Origin: Eublepharis macularius
Taxonomy: Eukaryota; Chordata; Lepidosauria; Squamata; Eublepharidae
Direction: 5' to 3'
Assembly: GCF_028583425.1 (NCBI RefSeq)
Contig: NC_072806.1
Location: 39,788,001-39,852,000 of the forward strand
DNA length: 64,000 nt
Shown: positions 10,558-21,934 of the stretch, one piece after another
Numbering within the stretch: the first letter of the stretch is position 1
Layout: every line of letters begins with the position of its first letter
The notes under the pieces: model-generated
The model's database searches: none
What the model saw: only the letters and a program-made list of their open reading frames with translations
What the model was told of the DNA's origin: nothing
Program-made: the position numbers and the translations under genes

Positions 10558-11137
10558 ATTGGAGGATGAGCAGTTGTAAGAGCCAGAGACAGTGTAGTTG
10601 ACGCCATTGGGTCCTGTAATTGTATTTCCTGTGTAGATATAAGGCCAGAGCTGGCATCTGTTGCAGGGCCTGGTACCTGTGCTGGTGACTCTGCTAGCCG
10701 ATTCATGATTGTAAGTGAGAAGTCGTTTCAGGTTGGGGGGCTGTCTGTAGGCAAGGAGAGGTCTTCCACCCAGGGCTTCTGAGAGAGAGGCATCATTTCC
10801 AGGATGGGTTGTAGATCACTGATAATACATTGGATGGGTTTGAGCTGGGAACTGTAGGTGACAACCAGTGGTGTTCTGTTGTTAGTTCCTTTAGTCCTGG
10901 AGCAGGCTGTTTCTGGGTACTAGTCTGGCCCTGTCGATTTGTTTCCTCACTTCATTTGGTGGGTACTGTAGCCCCAAAAATGCTTGTTGTAAATCTCTTA
11001 AGTGGGAGTCCCAATCAAGAGCATTGGAGCAGATACGATTGTAATGTAAGGCTTGGCTGTAGACAATTGACCGAGTGGTATGTTTAGGGTGGTAGCTGGA
11101 GCCATGTAGATATGAGTATCGGTCTGTGGGTTTCCGG

Positions 11138-11167
11138 TATAAGGTGGTATTTAAATACCACCTTATA
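11138..11167. repeat. 30-bp perfect palindrome at PLE-2 junction
   Basis: TATAAGGTGGTATTT is followed directly by its reverse complement with no spacer. It lies exactly at the 5' limit of PLE-2 coding (minus strand), which suggests a small snap-back created during insertion. Confidence 0.85.
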
Positions 11168-11562
11168 AATATAAATATTAAAAAGGCAAACTCTTATGAA
11201 AAATGACTCCCATTTTATGAATACATCACTGAGAAAGAATTGCAAGCCCCCACCCAGCTATACCAAGCCATATTTGATACATTGCCCGATTCCAGAAGAA
11301 GAGAAAATCCATATAGCTACATCACTACTGGCATTCTCATATTAGTTATTACTATGATACAACCCAATGAGAAAGAAATCTAACATAATATACTAATTCT
11401 TTACTTCAGTATATCTTTATATTGACAATTATATACAATTCTTATATTGTTCTAAGTCTCATATGTACAATAATTCAATGCTACTGTTATTATGATTGTT
11501 ACCCTACTTTTGTATTGTTGATATTCATGCAATAAAATTAAAAAAAAATTTTTTAAAGGCAA
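11168..11562 (+). mobile_element. Probable 3' end of the L1 fragment, A-rich tail
   Basis: AT-rich sequence ending in GCAATAAAATTAAAAAAAAA (about 11530-11550), which contains an AATAAA-like signal and an A tail, followed by resumption of CR1 at 11563. I interpret it as the 3' end of the L1 fragment at 9738-9999, now split by PLE-2. The section 11168-11400 does not clearly match L1-A or L1-B coding. Confidence 0.55.
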
Positions 11563-11746
11563 ACTCAGTCTTGGCTTGTATCAACAGGGCCATAGCATCG
11601 AAATTGCAGGAGGTCATAGCCCCTCTCTATACTGCCTTGGTCAGGCCACACCTGGAGTATTGTGTGCAGTTCTGGAGGCCTCACTTCAAAAAGGATGTGG
11701 ACAAAATCGAGAGGGTGCAGAGGAGAGCGACGAGAATGATCAGGGG
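11563..11746 (+). pseudogene. CR1 LINE ORF2, segment 2 of 3
   Basis: Encodes [20 protein letters not shown] and then [20 protein letters not shown], the post-RT thumb of CR1. It ends at the L1-B insertion, whose duplicated target (AGAATGATCAGGGG) is CR1 coding for RMIRG. It continues at 18203. Confidence 0.92.
11733..11746. repeat. Target-site duplication of L1-B, left copy
   Basis: The 14-bp AGAATGATCAGGGG is identical to 18203-18216. Confidence 0.92.
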
Positions 11747-11852
11747 GTGGCTTTGATTCCCAAGGGAATGGAAGCATTTTAGGAGAGCTCTGTCCTCCTT
11801 AACCCTCAATCCCCTGTAAAATAAATACTCCTGTACTCAAAAAATTCTTAGT

Positions 11853-12836
11853 ATGATAAAACAAGCCTCTAAGAAAAAGCAGTCTCAGTCTAAAATTGTT
11901 AAAGACTTAGAGCGCTGTTTTTCTGACACGAGTGACTCCAAGCAGGTGAGGAACGACAGTGAAGGACTGCTTAAAATGGCTGCCGAGAGAACAGAGATCG
12001 CTGAGGCGCAGGAAACTCCCTCAGAAATGACTCTGGATCCCCAGTTGCAGTATTTGGAACAAAGATTACTCAATCAAATGGCCAAACTGTTACAGCCTCT
12101 AGCAAATCAATTATCAGAAATAAGAATAGAACTGAATAAAACAAACCAGAAATCAGAAATGGCTCTAAATTTGTGTCAGGAATCTCAAAGCGATATAAAA
12201 GATCTTCAGCACCTGACTGAGTCTCACCGGGAAAGAATTCTCAGTCTTGGGATCAAGGCCCGGCAGAGGAATTTAAAGATAAGGGGGGTGGAAGACTCAT
12301 TTGCCCCCAGTGGAAATCTGAAGGCAGCCCTGACCACGTGGCTAGTCAGGCACTTCAGGCTGGGAGAGGAGGCCCCCCCAGCCCTTCATCAGCAAGGCCT
12401 ACAGGGTCGGCTCAGAGAGGCTCTTCAGAAACAAGCCAGGCCCGAGGGACATTATAATCGAGATCACAGAGGAATCAATGCGACTGAAAATACTGCCAGA
12501 AGCCAGAAGTAAGGGCTTTATCCCTCTTAAAGGAGCCTCGATACTCATTTTTGAAGACCTGCCTAAAGAAACCTTGACAAAACGAAAAGAACTGAAACCT
12601 ACAACTGAAGCTCTTAGAAAATCCAACATACGCTACAAGTGGCTGAATTACTGCAAAGTGTTAGTGATTATTCAAGGCAAGCAATACACAGCATCGGACT
12701 TAGAAACGGGGGTGGAGCTTCTGACTGCTTTGGGAATAGAAACACCCATGGAGGTCGGCAGGGACAGCAACAAGAGGAAGCAGCCGTTAACTCCGTCACC
12801 CCCACAAGGGAGCAAGATCCCAATGAGAGGCTCTTG
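11853..12836 (+). pseudogene. L1-B ORF1p, one frameshift
   Basis: The frame starts at MIKQASKKKQSQSK (11853). It has a basic N-terminus, then a coiled-coil-like segment (LEQRLLNQMAKLLQPLANQL, then LSEIRIELNKTNQK), then the RRM start (RQRNLKIRGVEDSF). A seven-C run (12373-12379) breaks the frame. Coding resumes as KAYRVGSERLFRNKPGPRDI, then LKILPEARSKGFIPLKGASI and the C-terminal domain, to the stop at 12834-12836. Total about 327 codons. The protein would coat L1 RNA. The C-rich run could be a sequencing indel. Its N-terminal region is unlike that of the other two ORF1s in this window. Confidence 0.87.
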
Positions 12837-14213
12837 AAGCAGCATTTATATATAAAGAATGAGAGACTGATAGTTGTGATTTAATAGGAGTCAGGGGTAG
12901 TCAAATATTGAAACGGGTATGATCACAGGGGTTTGGGGGGTGGGAGGGTAAAGTTCTTCTAAGACAGCTCCAGTTTTGTTTTTTGTTTTTTTAATAGCTC
13001 AAGACTTGGGGACTTTTCCCTCCCCAAAGCTAGAGTCTAACTCTAGCTTAAGAGCTATTTCTGGGGATATTGGGTAGTTTTTTGTTCTTAAAGTTATTAA
13101 AAGTTTTATTAAAAAAAATTATAACTAAAGATCTCAAATTAATATAAAGGGGAGGGAGGGTGTGGGGGGGAGTTAACGTTTGCATCTTACAGGGCTTTGA
13201 ATAAGTTTTCCAGGCTATACAGGTTTACAACTAAATAATTTTAATACTGATCAATTGTTATTGATTGTTATTTGAGTAATTGCAGGATTTAATAATTTGA
13301 TTAATAATTACATAACTATTGTCTTAAATACATTGATTAAGAAATTGATTAATATTTATATACCTATTAAGTTATTTACAGTGATTAATTACTTGATTAA
13401 TTGTTATATATCTGTTTGAGTAAATACAGAGTTATTTATATTACCAAAGTACATTTCTTCTATATTATAATATTATATTATATATAGATATATATTTTTA
13501 ATATTTAAATAGTAACCAATCAATTTAACATACTATTCAATTGTAATATTGTTATCAATTGTTGTAATAGGAAACATTTTAAGGGTTGTTAACTACAAGT
13601 TAGGAGTTAATATTAAGTACTGGGGATATTCAAACAGTTTATATACATAGAAAAACAGTCATACAGATATACTTAGTAAGACAGAAAAGATTCAGTGAAA
13701 TACAAGAAGTACTGGATTAAAGAGATCTTAAATATTTGTGTCAATAGTTTTATAACAGGGTGTTTGCCATTTTGGCTTTAGGCATTCTATTTTTTGCTTA
13801 AACTCTAGCACATATTTATTGGATTTGTGTTTATAACAAACAAGGTTAGCTTTGCTAATTTTTGACTTTATTATTAGAGGGGATTGTTTTTAAACTAGTT
13901 GAGTTAGGGTAGTTAATTTGGACAAAGTAAGACAAAACTACTGCCTCAGTTTACAGTCATTAGGGTTGTAAAATAAGAAACAATTGTTATCACAGTTAGG
14001 TAGTTTCTCATTAGACAAATTTGAATAATTAAATAAATAGATTAAGTACAATAATAAATAAATACAAAATAAGATCCCCTTGGTGGGTTAGAATAATTCT
14101 AGATCCTATCACTTTATAAGGGTATTTTAAAGCATAGTATACTCTGTTACAAGTACACTGGGACTAATAAATAGAAAATTGTTTAACTCTTTAAAAGAGG
14201 ACAAGAGTGCAGG
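12837..14213 (+). other. Long AT-rich inter-ORF region of L1-B
   Basis: 1,377 bp between ORF1 and ORF2 with no coding. It starts with T-rich and G-rich stretches and then becomes extremely AT-rich (13080-14180). Mammalian L1 spacers are only tens of bases, and L1-A here has none. I see no terminal repeats that would mark a separate insertion, although a decayed nested element cannot be excluded. Confidence 0.6.
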
Positions 14214-17200
14214 ATGTGCACTAAACTTAAAATAACATCTTTTAATGTTAGAGGATTGGGAAACCCCATTAAACGTAAGCGCATAATTTCCACTCTAGCA
14301 AAAACAAACTCACAAGTCATTCTTCTACAAGAAACTCATTTCAGACCAGGAAATTCCAACATATTAAAAGCCAATTGGATAGGTTCACAATTCCATGCAG
14401 AAGGATCATCCAAATCTAGGGGAGTTGCCATTCTAATAACTAAAAACCTACCTTTCCAAAAGAAAAAGCTTCTCAAGGATCCCAAAGGGAGATTTATTTT
14501 TGTTAAAGGTATGATAGAAGGACAAGCATACACTTTTGCTTCAATATATGCACCAAACAACCAACAACTTGTCTTCATAGAGGAAACTCTTAACACCTTA
14601 TCCTCCTTTCAGGAAGGTCAGCTGATAATAGGAGGAGACCTGAATTATATCATTAACCACTCTCTAGACAAAACAGTGCTCAATACCAAAACAGTTAAAA
14701 GCAAAAAGAAAAAACAAAAAAGGAAATCTATTACAAGGCTTGCCACACTGCTTCAGAATAACAATCTCCTAGACGCATGGAGGCACACTCATGTAGGAGA
14801 AAAAGACTTTTCATATTACTCCCCCAGACACAAAATTTATACGCGGATAGATTATATCCTTGTTTCTTCCTCTCTAGGTGATAAACTTTTAAGTTCTGAA
14901 ATGGGTAATATATTAATATCAGATCATGCATGGGTCAGCATAACGTTTGAAAATAAGTGGTGCCAATCTCAGAATAGGCAGGGGTGCTTTCCTAAAAAAT
15001 TATTGTATAATCAACAAAGTTCAGCAGAAATAGAAAATTTTTTAGAGACAATCATAGCAGAGAATAGTTTGCAAGAGGTAGACCCACACATTTTCTGGGA
15101 TACTATTAAAACAGTAGCTAGGGGACATATAATTTCACGAACTTCCAGAATTAATAAGGAAAAAATAAAGCAAAAACAGGAACTCTTGGCCGAAATTAAA
15201 CAGTTGGAAACAAACCATAAAAAAACAGGTAATGAAAAAAACTATAGAAAACTGCTTAACAAACTTAAGGTTTTGGAAACATTAGAAACAAGGGATATTC
15301 ACAAAAACTTGTTATATGTTAAACAGAAATACTGGTTCAACTCGCCTAAGGCCCTTCGTATGCTTTCTAACAGAATAAAAAAGAAAAGAGGGTCTACCAT
15401 GATTAATAGTCTTAAGGCTAAAAAAGGAAATGTGCAAACTACTACTAAGGAAATCTTAAACATCTTCACTGATTTCTATTCTAATTTATACTCCTCAAAG
15501 GCCCCAGATGAGGTTAGAATTACCAACTTTCTAGGAAAGATTAGAAATTTTACTAAATTGACTATGGCAGATAGAGAATTTCTAGAAAGACCAATTGCCC
15601 AACAAGAAATTTTAGAAGCTATAAAAAATGCCAAAAATAATAAAACGACAGGTCCAGATGGGTTCCCGGTGGAATTTTATAAAAAATATGCAAAGTTACT
15701 AGCCATTCATCTAACAAAGACATGCAACGCCATAGTAACTTCAGGGAAAACACCACCTACTTGGGAAATGGCTACGATAATAATAATTCTAAAGCACGGT
15801 AAAGATCCATTAAATCCAGCTTCTTACAGGCCTATCTCAATACTTAATCACGACTACAAACTCCTTACTGCAATAATGACAAAATGTCTTAATACTTTTA
15901 TAGACAAATATATCCACTCAGATCAAGCAGGCTTCATCCCAAAACGTGACATAACTAATAACATTCATAGAACTTTAAATCTCCTGGCTCATTGTAAACT
16001 CAATAAAATAGAAGCGGCCTTTCTGTCCTTAGATGTGGAAAAGGCCTTTGATTCGGTTGAAATCAAATACCTAATTAAAACTATGCAAATGATGAACTTT
16101 GGCAATAACTTTCTATCTATAATCCAATCTATCTATAATCAACCAAAAGCAAATATCAAGGTAAATGGGCAGTTATCAAATTCAATCAACATTGGACGTG
16201 GTACTAGGCAGGGATGCCCGTTGTCACCTATACTGTTTGCCATCGCCCTTGAGCCACTAGCGATAGCGATTAGAGAAAATGACTCCATAAATGGTATAGA
16301 TATAGGGACATCCAAGTATAAAATCAGCTTATTCGCTGACGATATGTTGCTCTATCTGAAAAACCCCAATCAGTCTTTAAAGCATTTACATCACCTTTTA
16401 GAAATCTTTGGTAGAATTTCAGGACTGATAGTAAATCAAGGAAAATCCCAAATTTTGTCAGTGAATTTGCCTAGTCACAGGATAACTCAGATAAAAAACT
16501 CATACAACTTCCAGTGGACTAATAAACAGTTAACTTATCTAGGTATTAAAATATCAGTGGATGTTAATGATCTTATTAAAGTTAATCATGATAAAATAAT
16601 TTCAGACATAAAATCAGATATGCAAAATAAGAAAAAACTGAACCTTTCTTGGTGGGATAGATTCCACATAATTAAATCCTTCTATGTACCAAAACTTCTA
16701 TTCCTGTTTAGATCTATTCCGGTGAAAATATCAACAACCCAATTGAAAAAATGGCAATCAATTCTGAATAGATTTTTGTGGCAAGACAAACCTCCACGGG
16801 TCTCTTTTAATATCCTCTCGTTGAAACATTCAAAAGGAGGTTTAAACTTTCCTGACTTGGCAATTTACCAAAAAGCAGTTAGTCTGTTTAACATTCTACA
16901 ACTCTTACCAGCGCCTGAACTCTCTAGTTGGAATATACCGTTGTGTTCACTCCCAAGATCATTCTCACTTGGTGATTTGATTTGGAATCAAAGAAAGGAT
17001 CGCCCTCCATTACATAATAACATATTTCTGTCAGCAATACTATCAGAATGGGATTTAATAAGAGATAAAATAGTTCCTAAGATTTCAAGATTCTCCTCTT
17101 TTCACAATCAAACATGGTTTCCACCAGGAAAAAACAGTAATTATAACTTGGTCCTCAAAGACATGCAACTCAATAGGCTTATAGACATAGCTTCTGGGAA

Positions 17201-18066
17201 AGATATTATGTCAAAACAAGAACTGGAAAATAAAATGCAAAAGAAAATTCATTGGTATGTTTACATGCAGATTAAAAACATGACAGAGAGTATAAATCTT
17301 AAAAAAATTATGAGTACCCCTTTGACTGATTTTGAACAAATTTTAAACTATACACAGAGGGAGAAAAAGGGGATGGTATCTAAAATATATGCTATTCTGC
17401 TCTCTTGTTTAAAAAGTACTGATTTACCTTGCCAATCCAAATGGCATCACTGAAAAAAAACAGGAAAAATGGGAGGAAATCTGGTCATCTTCAATATTTA
17501 CATCAAAAGTAATTTCTATAAGACTCCAAACGTTTAAAATTATTCACAGGTGGCACTTGACGCCTAAAAGATTGTCTACAATGTCATCCTCTTGCTCTCC
17601 CCTGTGTTGGAAGGGTTGCAATGAGGTAGGATCCTTCTCTCGTTGTTGGTGGGGTTGTCCACGGATAGCCACATTTTGGAAAGAAATATTGGAAGTAATA
17701 AAACAGATTACGAGTTACGATATTCCATTATCGCCTTCAATTATATTTCTAGACCAATGGAATATTCCGCAGGTCCCAAAAGCTATCAGGAATCTTATAG
17801 CAATTTTTTTAGTTGCAGCGAAATCAGCGACAGCTTCAGTCTGGAAACTGAAGAAAGTGCCAACTAAAGAGATGTGGCTCTCTAAGACGTGGGACCGTTT
17901 CACCCTGGATAAAATTGATGACAATCTCCTCAATGCTGAACGCTTTCCTGCCAGGTCTAATTTCTATGAGAAATGGTTCCCTTTTCTTGAATTTATAGAC
18001 ATGCACGATTTACATCCCAAAATAAGAATTGCTCAGACGTTGACTCAGTTTTCTGATATTTGGTAA
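14214..18066 (+). pseudogene. L1-B ORF2p: endonuclease, RT, zinc-knuckle; one frameshift
   Basis: The first 1,079 codons are open (14214-17453), and the remainder is open in the next frame to 18066. The apurinic-type endonuclease is at residues 1-240 (SFNVRG, E40 in LLQETH, YAPN, GGDLN, RIDYIL, SDHAWV). The RT has DVEKAFDS, GTRQGCPLSP and FADDMLLYL. The C-terminal frame begins with KIIHRWHLTPKRL. The C-terminal knuckle reads CWKGCNEVG...CWWGC, and the usual histidine position holds arginine. The frame change lies at about 17440-17455 near an A-run. This enzyme nicks the target and copies L1 RNA in cis. The catalytic residues are kept, but the frameshift and histidine loss make activity unlikely. 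Confidence 0.93.
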
Positions 18067-18202
18067 TATTATGTATGCTTCATTTTCTTCAAAACTTGTA
18101 AACTATTATTGATTAGTTGTTGTGTTACAGTTGATGTTCATCGTTGATTTCTATTTGTTGTATGTTATAAAGCTTAATTTAAAAAATTATTTAAAAAAAA
18201 AA
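18067..18202 (+). other. L1-B 3' UTR and A-rich tail
   Basis: Short AT-rich 3' end that finishes in TTTAAAAAAAAAAA before the duplicated target site. Confidence 0.8.
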
Positions 18203-18216
18203 AGAATGATCAGGGG
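18203..18216. repeat. Target-site duplication of L1-B, right copy
   Basis: Matches 11733-11746 exactly and follows the A-rich tail. Confidence 0.92.
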
Positions 18217-18626
18217 TCTGGAGACTGAGCCCTACGAGGAAAGGCTGAGGGCCTTGGGAATGTTTCGTTTGGAGAAGAGGTGGTTGAGGGGGGACATGAT
18301 TGCTCTCTTTAAATATTTGAAAGGCTGTCATTTGGAGGAGGGCAGGGAGGTGTTCCAGTTGGCAGTAGAGGGTAGGACGTGAAGCAATGGGCTAAAACTA
18401 CATGCACAAAGGTGCTGGATATTAGGAAAAACCTTTTCACGGTCAGAGTAGTTCAAAGAAGGAATCAGCTGCCTAGGGAGGTGGTGAGCTCCCCTTCACT
18501 GGCAGTTTCCAAGAAGAGGCTGGATGAATATTTGTCAGAGATGCTCTAGGCTCATCCTGCATTGGGCAGGGGGTTGGACTAGAAGATCTGTATGGCCCCT
18601 TCCAACTTTGTGATTCAATGATTCTG
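18203..18626 (+). mobile_element. CR1 LINE, segment 3 of 3 with 3' end
   Basis: Begins with the second copy of the duplicated target, then CR1 C-terminal coding (GLETEPYEERLRALGMFRLE, KYLKGCHLEEGREVFQL). After a stop the remainder resembles RKTFSRSE...NQLPREVVSSPSLAVSKKRL in broken frames. It ends in the CR1 3' end (CCTTCCAACTTTGTGATTCAATGATTCTG), which shows the typical short ATTCTATG-like repeats. Confidence 0.9.
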
Positions 18627-18712
18627 CGAATATTGGCGCTTGGGTTTTTTTTAGAAGAAAAGCACTAGTTATTGCGCTAAACACTATGGAAAACATTTGT
18701 AACTGGGTTTAT

Positions 18713-18933
18713 TCATTTGCTTTATTTATATTCCTCCTCCCCCACCCCCAATAGGGATCCAGAACAACTTACAGCATTCCCTTCTCTTCCATTTTGTCCT
18801 TAAAACAACCCTGTGAGGTAGGATAGGCTTAGAGCTCCAGGTGACTCAGCAAGCTTCCATGGCAGAGGGGGGATTTGAACCTGTGTTCCCAAAATCCTAG
18901 GCCTGCCACTCTAACCACTACACCATACTTGCT
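18713..18933 (-). repeat. tRNA-derived SINE, copy 4 (minus)
   Basis: On the minus strand: GTGTAGTGGTTAGAGTGGCA (A-box area), GGTTCAAATCCCCCCTCTGC (B-box), CCTAACCTACCTCACAGGG-like body (AAGCCTATCCTACCTCACAGGG) and a LINE-like tail GGAATATAAATAAAGCAAATG. Confidence 0.8.
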
Positions 18934-20329
18934 CCCACACACATGCACGTTAAGGCAATATGTTGTGTGTGCAGCCTGTCATGTCACATGCTGCTGAGAC
19001 ACATGTCTATAACTGCTGATGACAAACTGTGGGACACCATCCATTCTTTCCACCCTTTCACCTAAAGCACTTTTTAAAGGGAAGGGCAGATAATTGCACA
19101 GTTAATGCAGCATACCAAGGAGGGAGGGAGGTCTTTAGCAATGGTACAGGTAGGGGAGGATCAGACTATAATCTTTGGCACGACAACAGGGGTGATAAAA
19201 ACATGTCTCCGTTGAAATGTTGGGATTGTATGCAGCAATCCCTAAGCAAAGCAAAGTGGTTGTTTCTCTTCAGTACGACTCTTTTAGCAAATCTGCCACT
19301 TTTGCAGGGATTTGAATGTCTTGATCTGATGTAAGCCACCCACCTGTATATTGGTTGGCCTGCTACTTCTAGGGAGGAAATCACCTGTGTGACCCAGGGC
19401 TGCCTTTTCTCAGTACTGCTTCTTGAAGGGTCCATTTGTGACAGCCCAGAAAGCAGTTTCCACTGTTGATTCCTGCTGTGCACAGTTCGCAAGGGGGCAG
19501 GTTCTTCTCTCTTTGGAACTAGGTTCAGTGTTGAAAACTCCATTGACAGTTTTTCTTGTGCTGTACAGCAATTCGAAATGAGAAAACTCCTCCCTTGGAA
19601 GAGGTACCATGCTCAGTGTGACCACTGTCACTGGGACCAAAACCCAAGCGTTTGCAGCGCATTGCGTGGAGGTCAGATGAGCATTGCCTGTGCAACAAAT
19701 CAATGCTGGCATTAAGTAAACAACCAACTGCTTTGCTCTGGGGTTTTTTTGGAAGCGAGGGAGCTGGTTTCTACTTGGCTTAGGACCAGGCTGGTTGTTA
19801 ATTAGAGCCTAAGCTATGGATTTGGCCACCTGGCGCTCAGTCTGGCTCCTAGAGGATGGATCAACCTCTCCTTGGCAGGCTAAGTGAGGAGCGGGCCACC
19901 TGGCTGAAGAAAGGACTGGAGAACATTTCCGTAGTTCGACTGTCAGCCTGATGATGGATTTCTTGTTGCTGACATTGAGAGCAGCCCCTTTCTCTTTGCT
20001 CGTGCTCAGCTGGCTCAACTGAGCTCCGACGTTCCCCAAGCAAGGAAGAATCCTCCCTCCTCCCCTGCCTGCTACCAAAGATAAAGTAAGTCTTTTTCAC
20101 AATTGCTAAATACAACTCCCATGAGCTTTCTTTTTGCTTCTCTTTGGATGGGGAGCAGCTCCTTCCTCATCACCTGCCCCAGAAAATGTGTCTAAAACTA
20201 GTGCTTATTGTTATCATGTAGTTGTATCTGCATCATTTGGCTAAAAAAGAGAGAGAGACTCTGCATGGGACGGGAAAAAAACGCATCAGATTCTGGCCTT
20301 CCTTATAGACAACTAAAAAAGCCAAAATG
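18934..20329. other. No gene or recognisable repeat
   Basis: Unique-looking DNA. Frames on both strands here (for example 19166-19727 and 19809-20115 minus) carry no recognisable motif and are probably chance. Confidence 0.45.
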
Positions 20330-20337
20330 GGGGAAAA

Positions 20338-20710
20338 CAGCAGCGGCACCAAGGATTTCGGTGGGCTGGGTGCCCGCATGTGCGTGAGCGCGCATGCACC
20401 GGCCTGCGTGATGACGTCATGTGTAACGTCATCATGGGCACACGCATGCCACCGGCCCAATTGCTGTGGCGGGCGGCTGGGACAGCGCATGGGTGGCCTC
20501 CCAGCTCTCCCGCTCGGTTGCCCTGTGCCGCCGCAGACACCTGCTGCGCCCAGCCGGGGACGTGTGCTGGTGGCGGTGTGGGGTGGGAGGGCAGGAGGCT
20601 GCAGCTCCATGGCGTGCGCTCCTGCCCCCTGCGCCTCCTCCGGCACCCCCTCTGGCACTCCGCGCCCTGAGGCCACTGCCTACCTGGCCTCAATGGGCGC
20701 TCCGGCCCTG
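20338..20710. mobile_element. GC-rich hAT-like MITE 1
   Basis: A 373-bp CpG-rich block that begins CAGCAGCGG and ends GGCCCTG, an imperfect CAG...CTG terminal pair. It is flanked by GGGGAAAA (20330-20337) and GGGAAAAA (20711-20718), an 8-bp duplication with one difference or a one-base shift. Inside, TGATGACGT and ACGTCATCA form an inverted pair (20409-20434), paralleled by a hairpin in MITE 3 (48770-48806). Frames across it on both strands are GC by-products. Confidence 0.65.
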
Positions 20711-20804
20711 GGGAAAAACCCTAAATAATGGACACTGATGTAGAAGTAAGTAAGGCTGAAAAACCCTGAAACAAAATCTCAGCAAACCAGATGTGGTTTT
20801 AGCC

Positions 20805-20900
20805 CTCATTAATTAATTAATTTATTTAGTTAATTAAAATGTATCTTCTACTCTCCCCACATGGGCTCACAGTGGATCACAGTAATATAATAAACTAGTA
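20805..20900 (-). repeat. L2-type LINE 3' tail (minus)
   Basis: TAATTAATTAATTTATTTAG followed by CTCCCCACATGGGCTCACAGTGG reads on the minus strand as the familiar L2 tail (a CCATGTGGGGAG-type box, then AAATA repeats). It probably belongs to the same L2 as 22310-22830, separated by the minisatellite. Confidence 0.55.
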
Positions 20901-20940
20901 AAAAAAGCCCATTGTAGGAAAAAATACAATGGGCTCTAGA

Positions 20941-21650
20941 AAGGGGAGGGCGGGCGGGCATTGCCTTCTCCTCCATGACTGATCCTGGCTGAGTGAAGGC
21001 GGGGGGTGGGCATTGCTGCCTGCTCCGCTATTGATCCCACCCAAGTGAAGGGGGGTGGGCACTGTCGCCAGTTCTGGGCCTGATCTTGGCTGGGTGAAAG
21101 GGGGGGGCATTGCCTCCTGCTAATCCTGATCCTGGGCAGGAGAGAGGGGGCGGGCATTGCCACCTGCTGTGCTCCTGATTCTGTCCAGGTGAAGGGGGGC
21201 GGGCATTGCCAGCTGCTCAGGGCGTGATCCCATCTGGGTGAAGGGGGAGCATTGCCACTTACTCCACACCTGATCCCAGCTGGGTGAAGGGAGGGTGGGC
21301 ACTGCCAGCTGCTCCGCTACTGATCCTGGGTGTGTGTGTGTGTGTGGGGGTATTGTCTTCTGCTCTGCTCCTGATCCTGGGTGGGTGAAGGAAGATGGGC
21401 ATTGTCTTCTGCTCTGCTCCTGATCACTGGTGGATGGGGGCAGGCATTGCCTCCTGCTCAATGCCTGATCCCAGATGAGTGAAGTTGGGAGCGGGGGCAT
21501 TACCTCATGCTCTGCTCCTAATCCCAGCCGGTGAAGGGGGGCGGGCATTTCTTCCTGCTCCACGCCTGATTCCGACTGGGTGAAGAGGTGACGGGCATTT
21601 CTGCAGGCTCTGCACCTGTTCCTGGCCAGATGAAGGGTGTGTGTGTGGCA
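20941..21650. repeat. Minisatellite, about 50-bp unit, block 1
   Basis: About 14 tandem copies of a 46-52-bp GC-rich unit recognisable by GGGCATTGCC, then CTGCTC, CTGATCC and GGGTGAAGG. Unit lengths near 48 or 51 bp keep frames open, which explains long minus-strand reading frames (for example 21120-21710) that are not genes. Confidence 0.93.
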
Positions 21651-21934
21651 AACCCCGTCAAAATCTGGTGGAGGAGGAAGGACAAGCCCACGGGGAATAC
21701 AGTAAAACAATACTTTACAACATGTTAAATTTTTAAAGTGCCAGTGCTATATAATTCATACATTCATACATATCTATGTAACTCTCTTAGGAACAAGAAT
21801 ACATATATAATACAAAAAGTGCATTCATGAGTAATGTAACATGTCTGGGTGTAATAAAGTCAGTAGGAATTCAAATCCTTGTGTTGGTCTCTTTCTTTCT
21901 TTCTTAAAGCTTTTCCATGCATAGAGTGGACAGA
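21651..21934. other. Non-repetitive interruption in minisatellite
   Basis: About 280 bp unlike the unit, AT-richer, with a short TTTC run (21893-21904). Probably an insertion or an unrelated segment between array blocks. No clear terminal duplication was found. Confidence 0.5.

Larger units (their letters stand above)
10001..11137 (-). mobile_element. Penelope-like element PLE-2, 5' truncated
   Basis: On the minus strand this reads RT C-terminal coding (YRKPTDRYSYLHGSSYHPKH and then TTRSIVYSQALHYNRICS), a linker, a GIY-YIG domain (10273-10557), a 3' UTR and the family-A pseudo-LTR with a hammerhead-like motif (10092-10129). It sits inside an L1 fragment that itself sits inside a CR1. A 30-bp perfect palindrome marks its 5' junction. 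Confidence 0.85.
11747..18202 (+). mobile_element. L1-B, near full-length L1 retrotransposon
   Basis: A 6.46-kb insertion flanked by 14-bp duplications and ending in an A-rich tail (18181-18202). It holds a short 5' leader (106 bp), ORF1 (one frameshift), an unusually long AT-rich inter-ORF region (1.38 kb), ORF2 (one frameshift) and a 3' UTR of about 110 bp. The short leader suggests truncation within the 5' UTR. It landed in the coding part of an older CR1. Confidence 0.92.

Noticed and set aside
20233..20738. Several GC-rich overlapping reading frames
   Set aside because: They lie in a MITE and its flanks, are open on both strands, and have low-complexity Pro/Ala/Arg composition.
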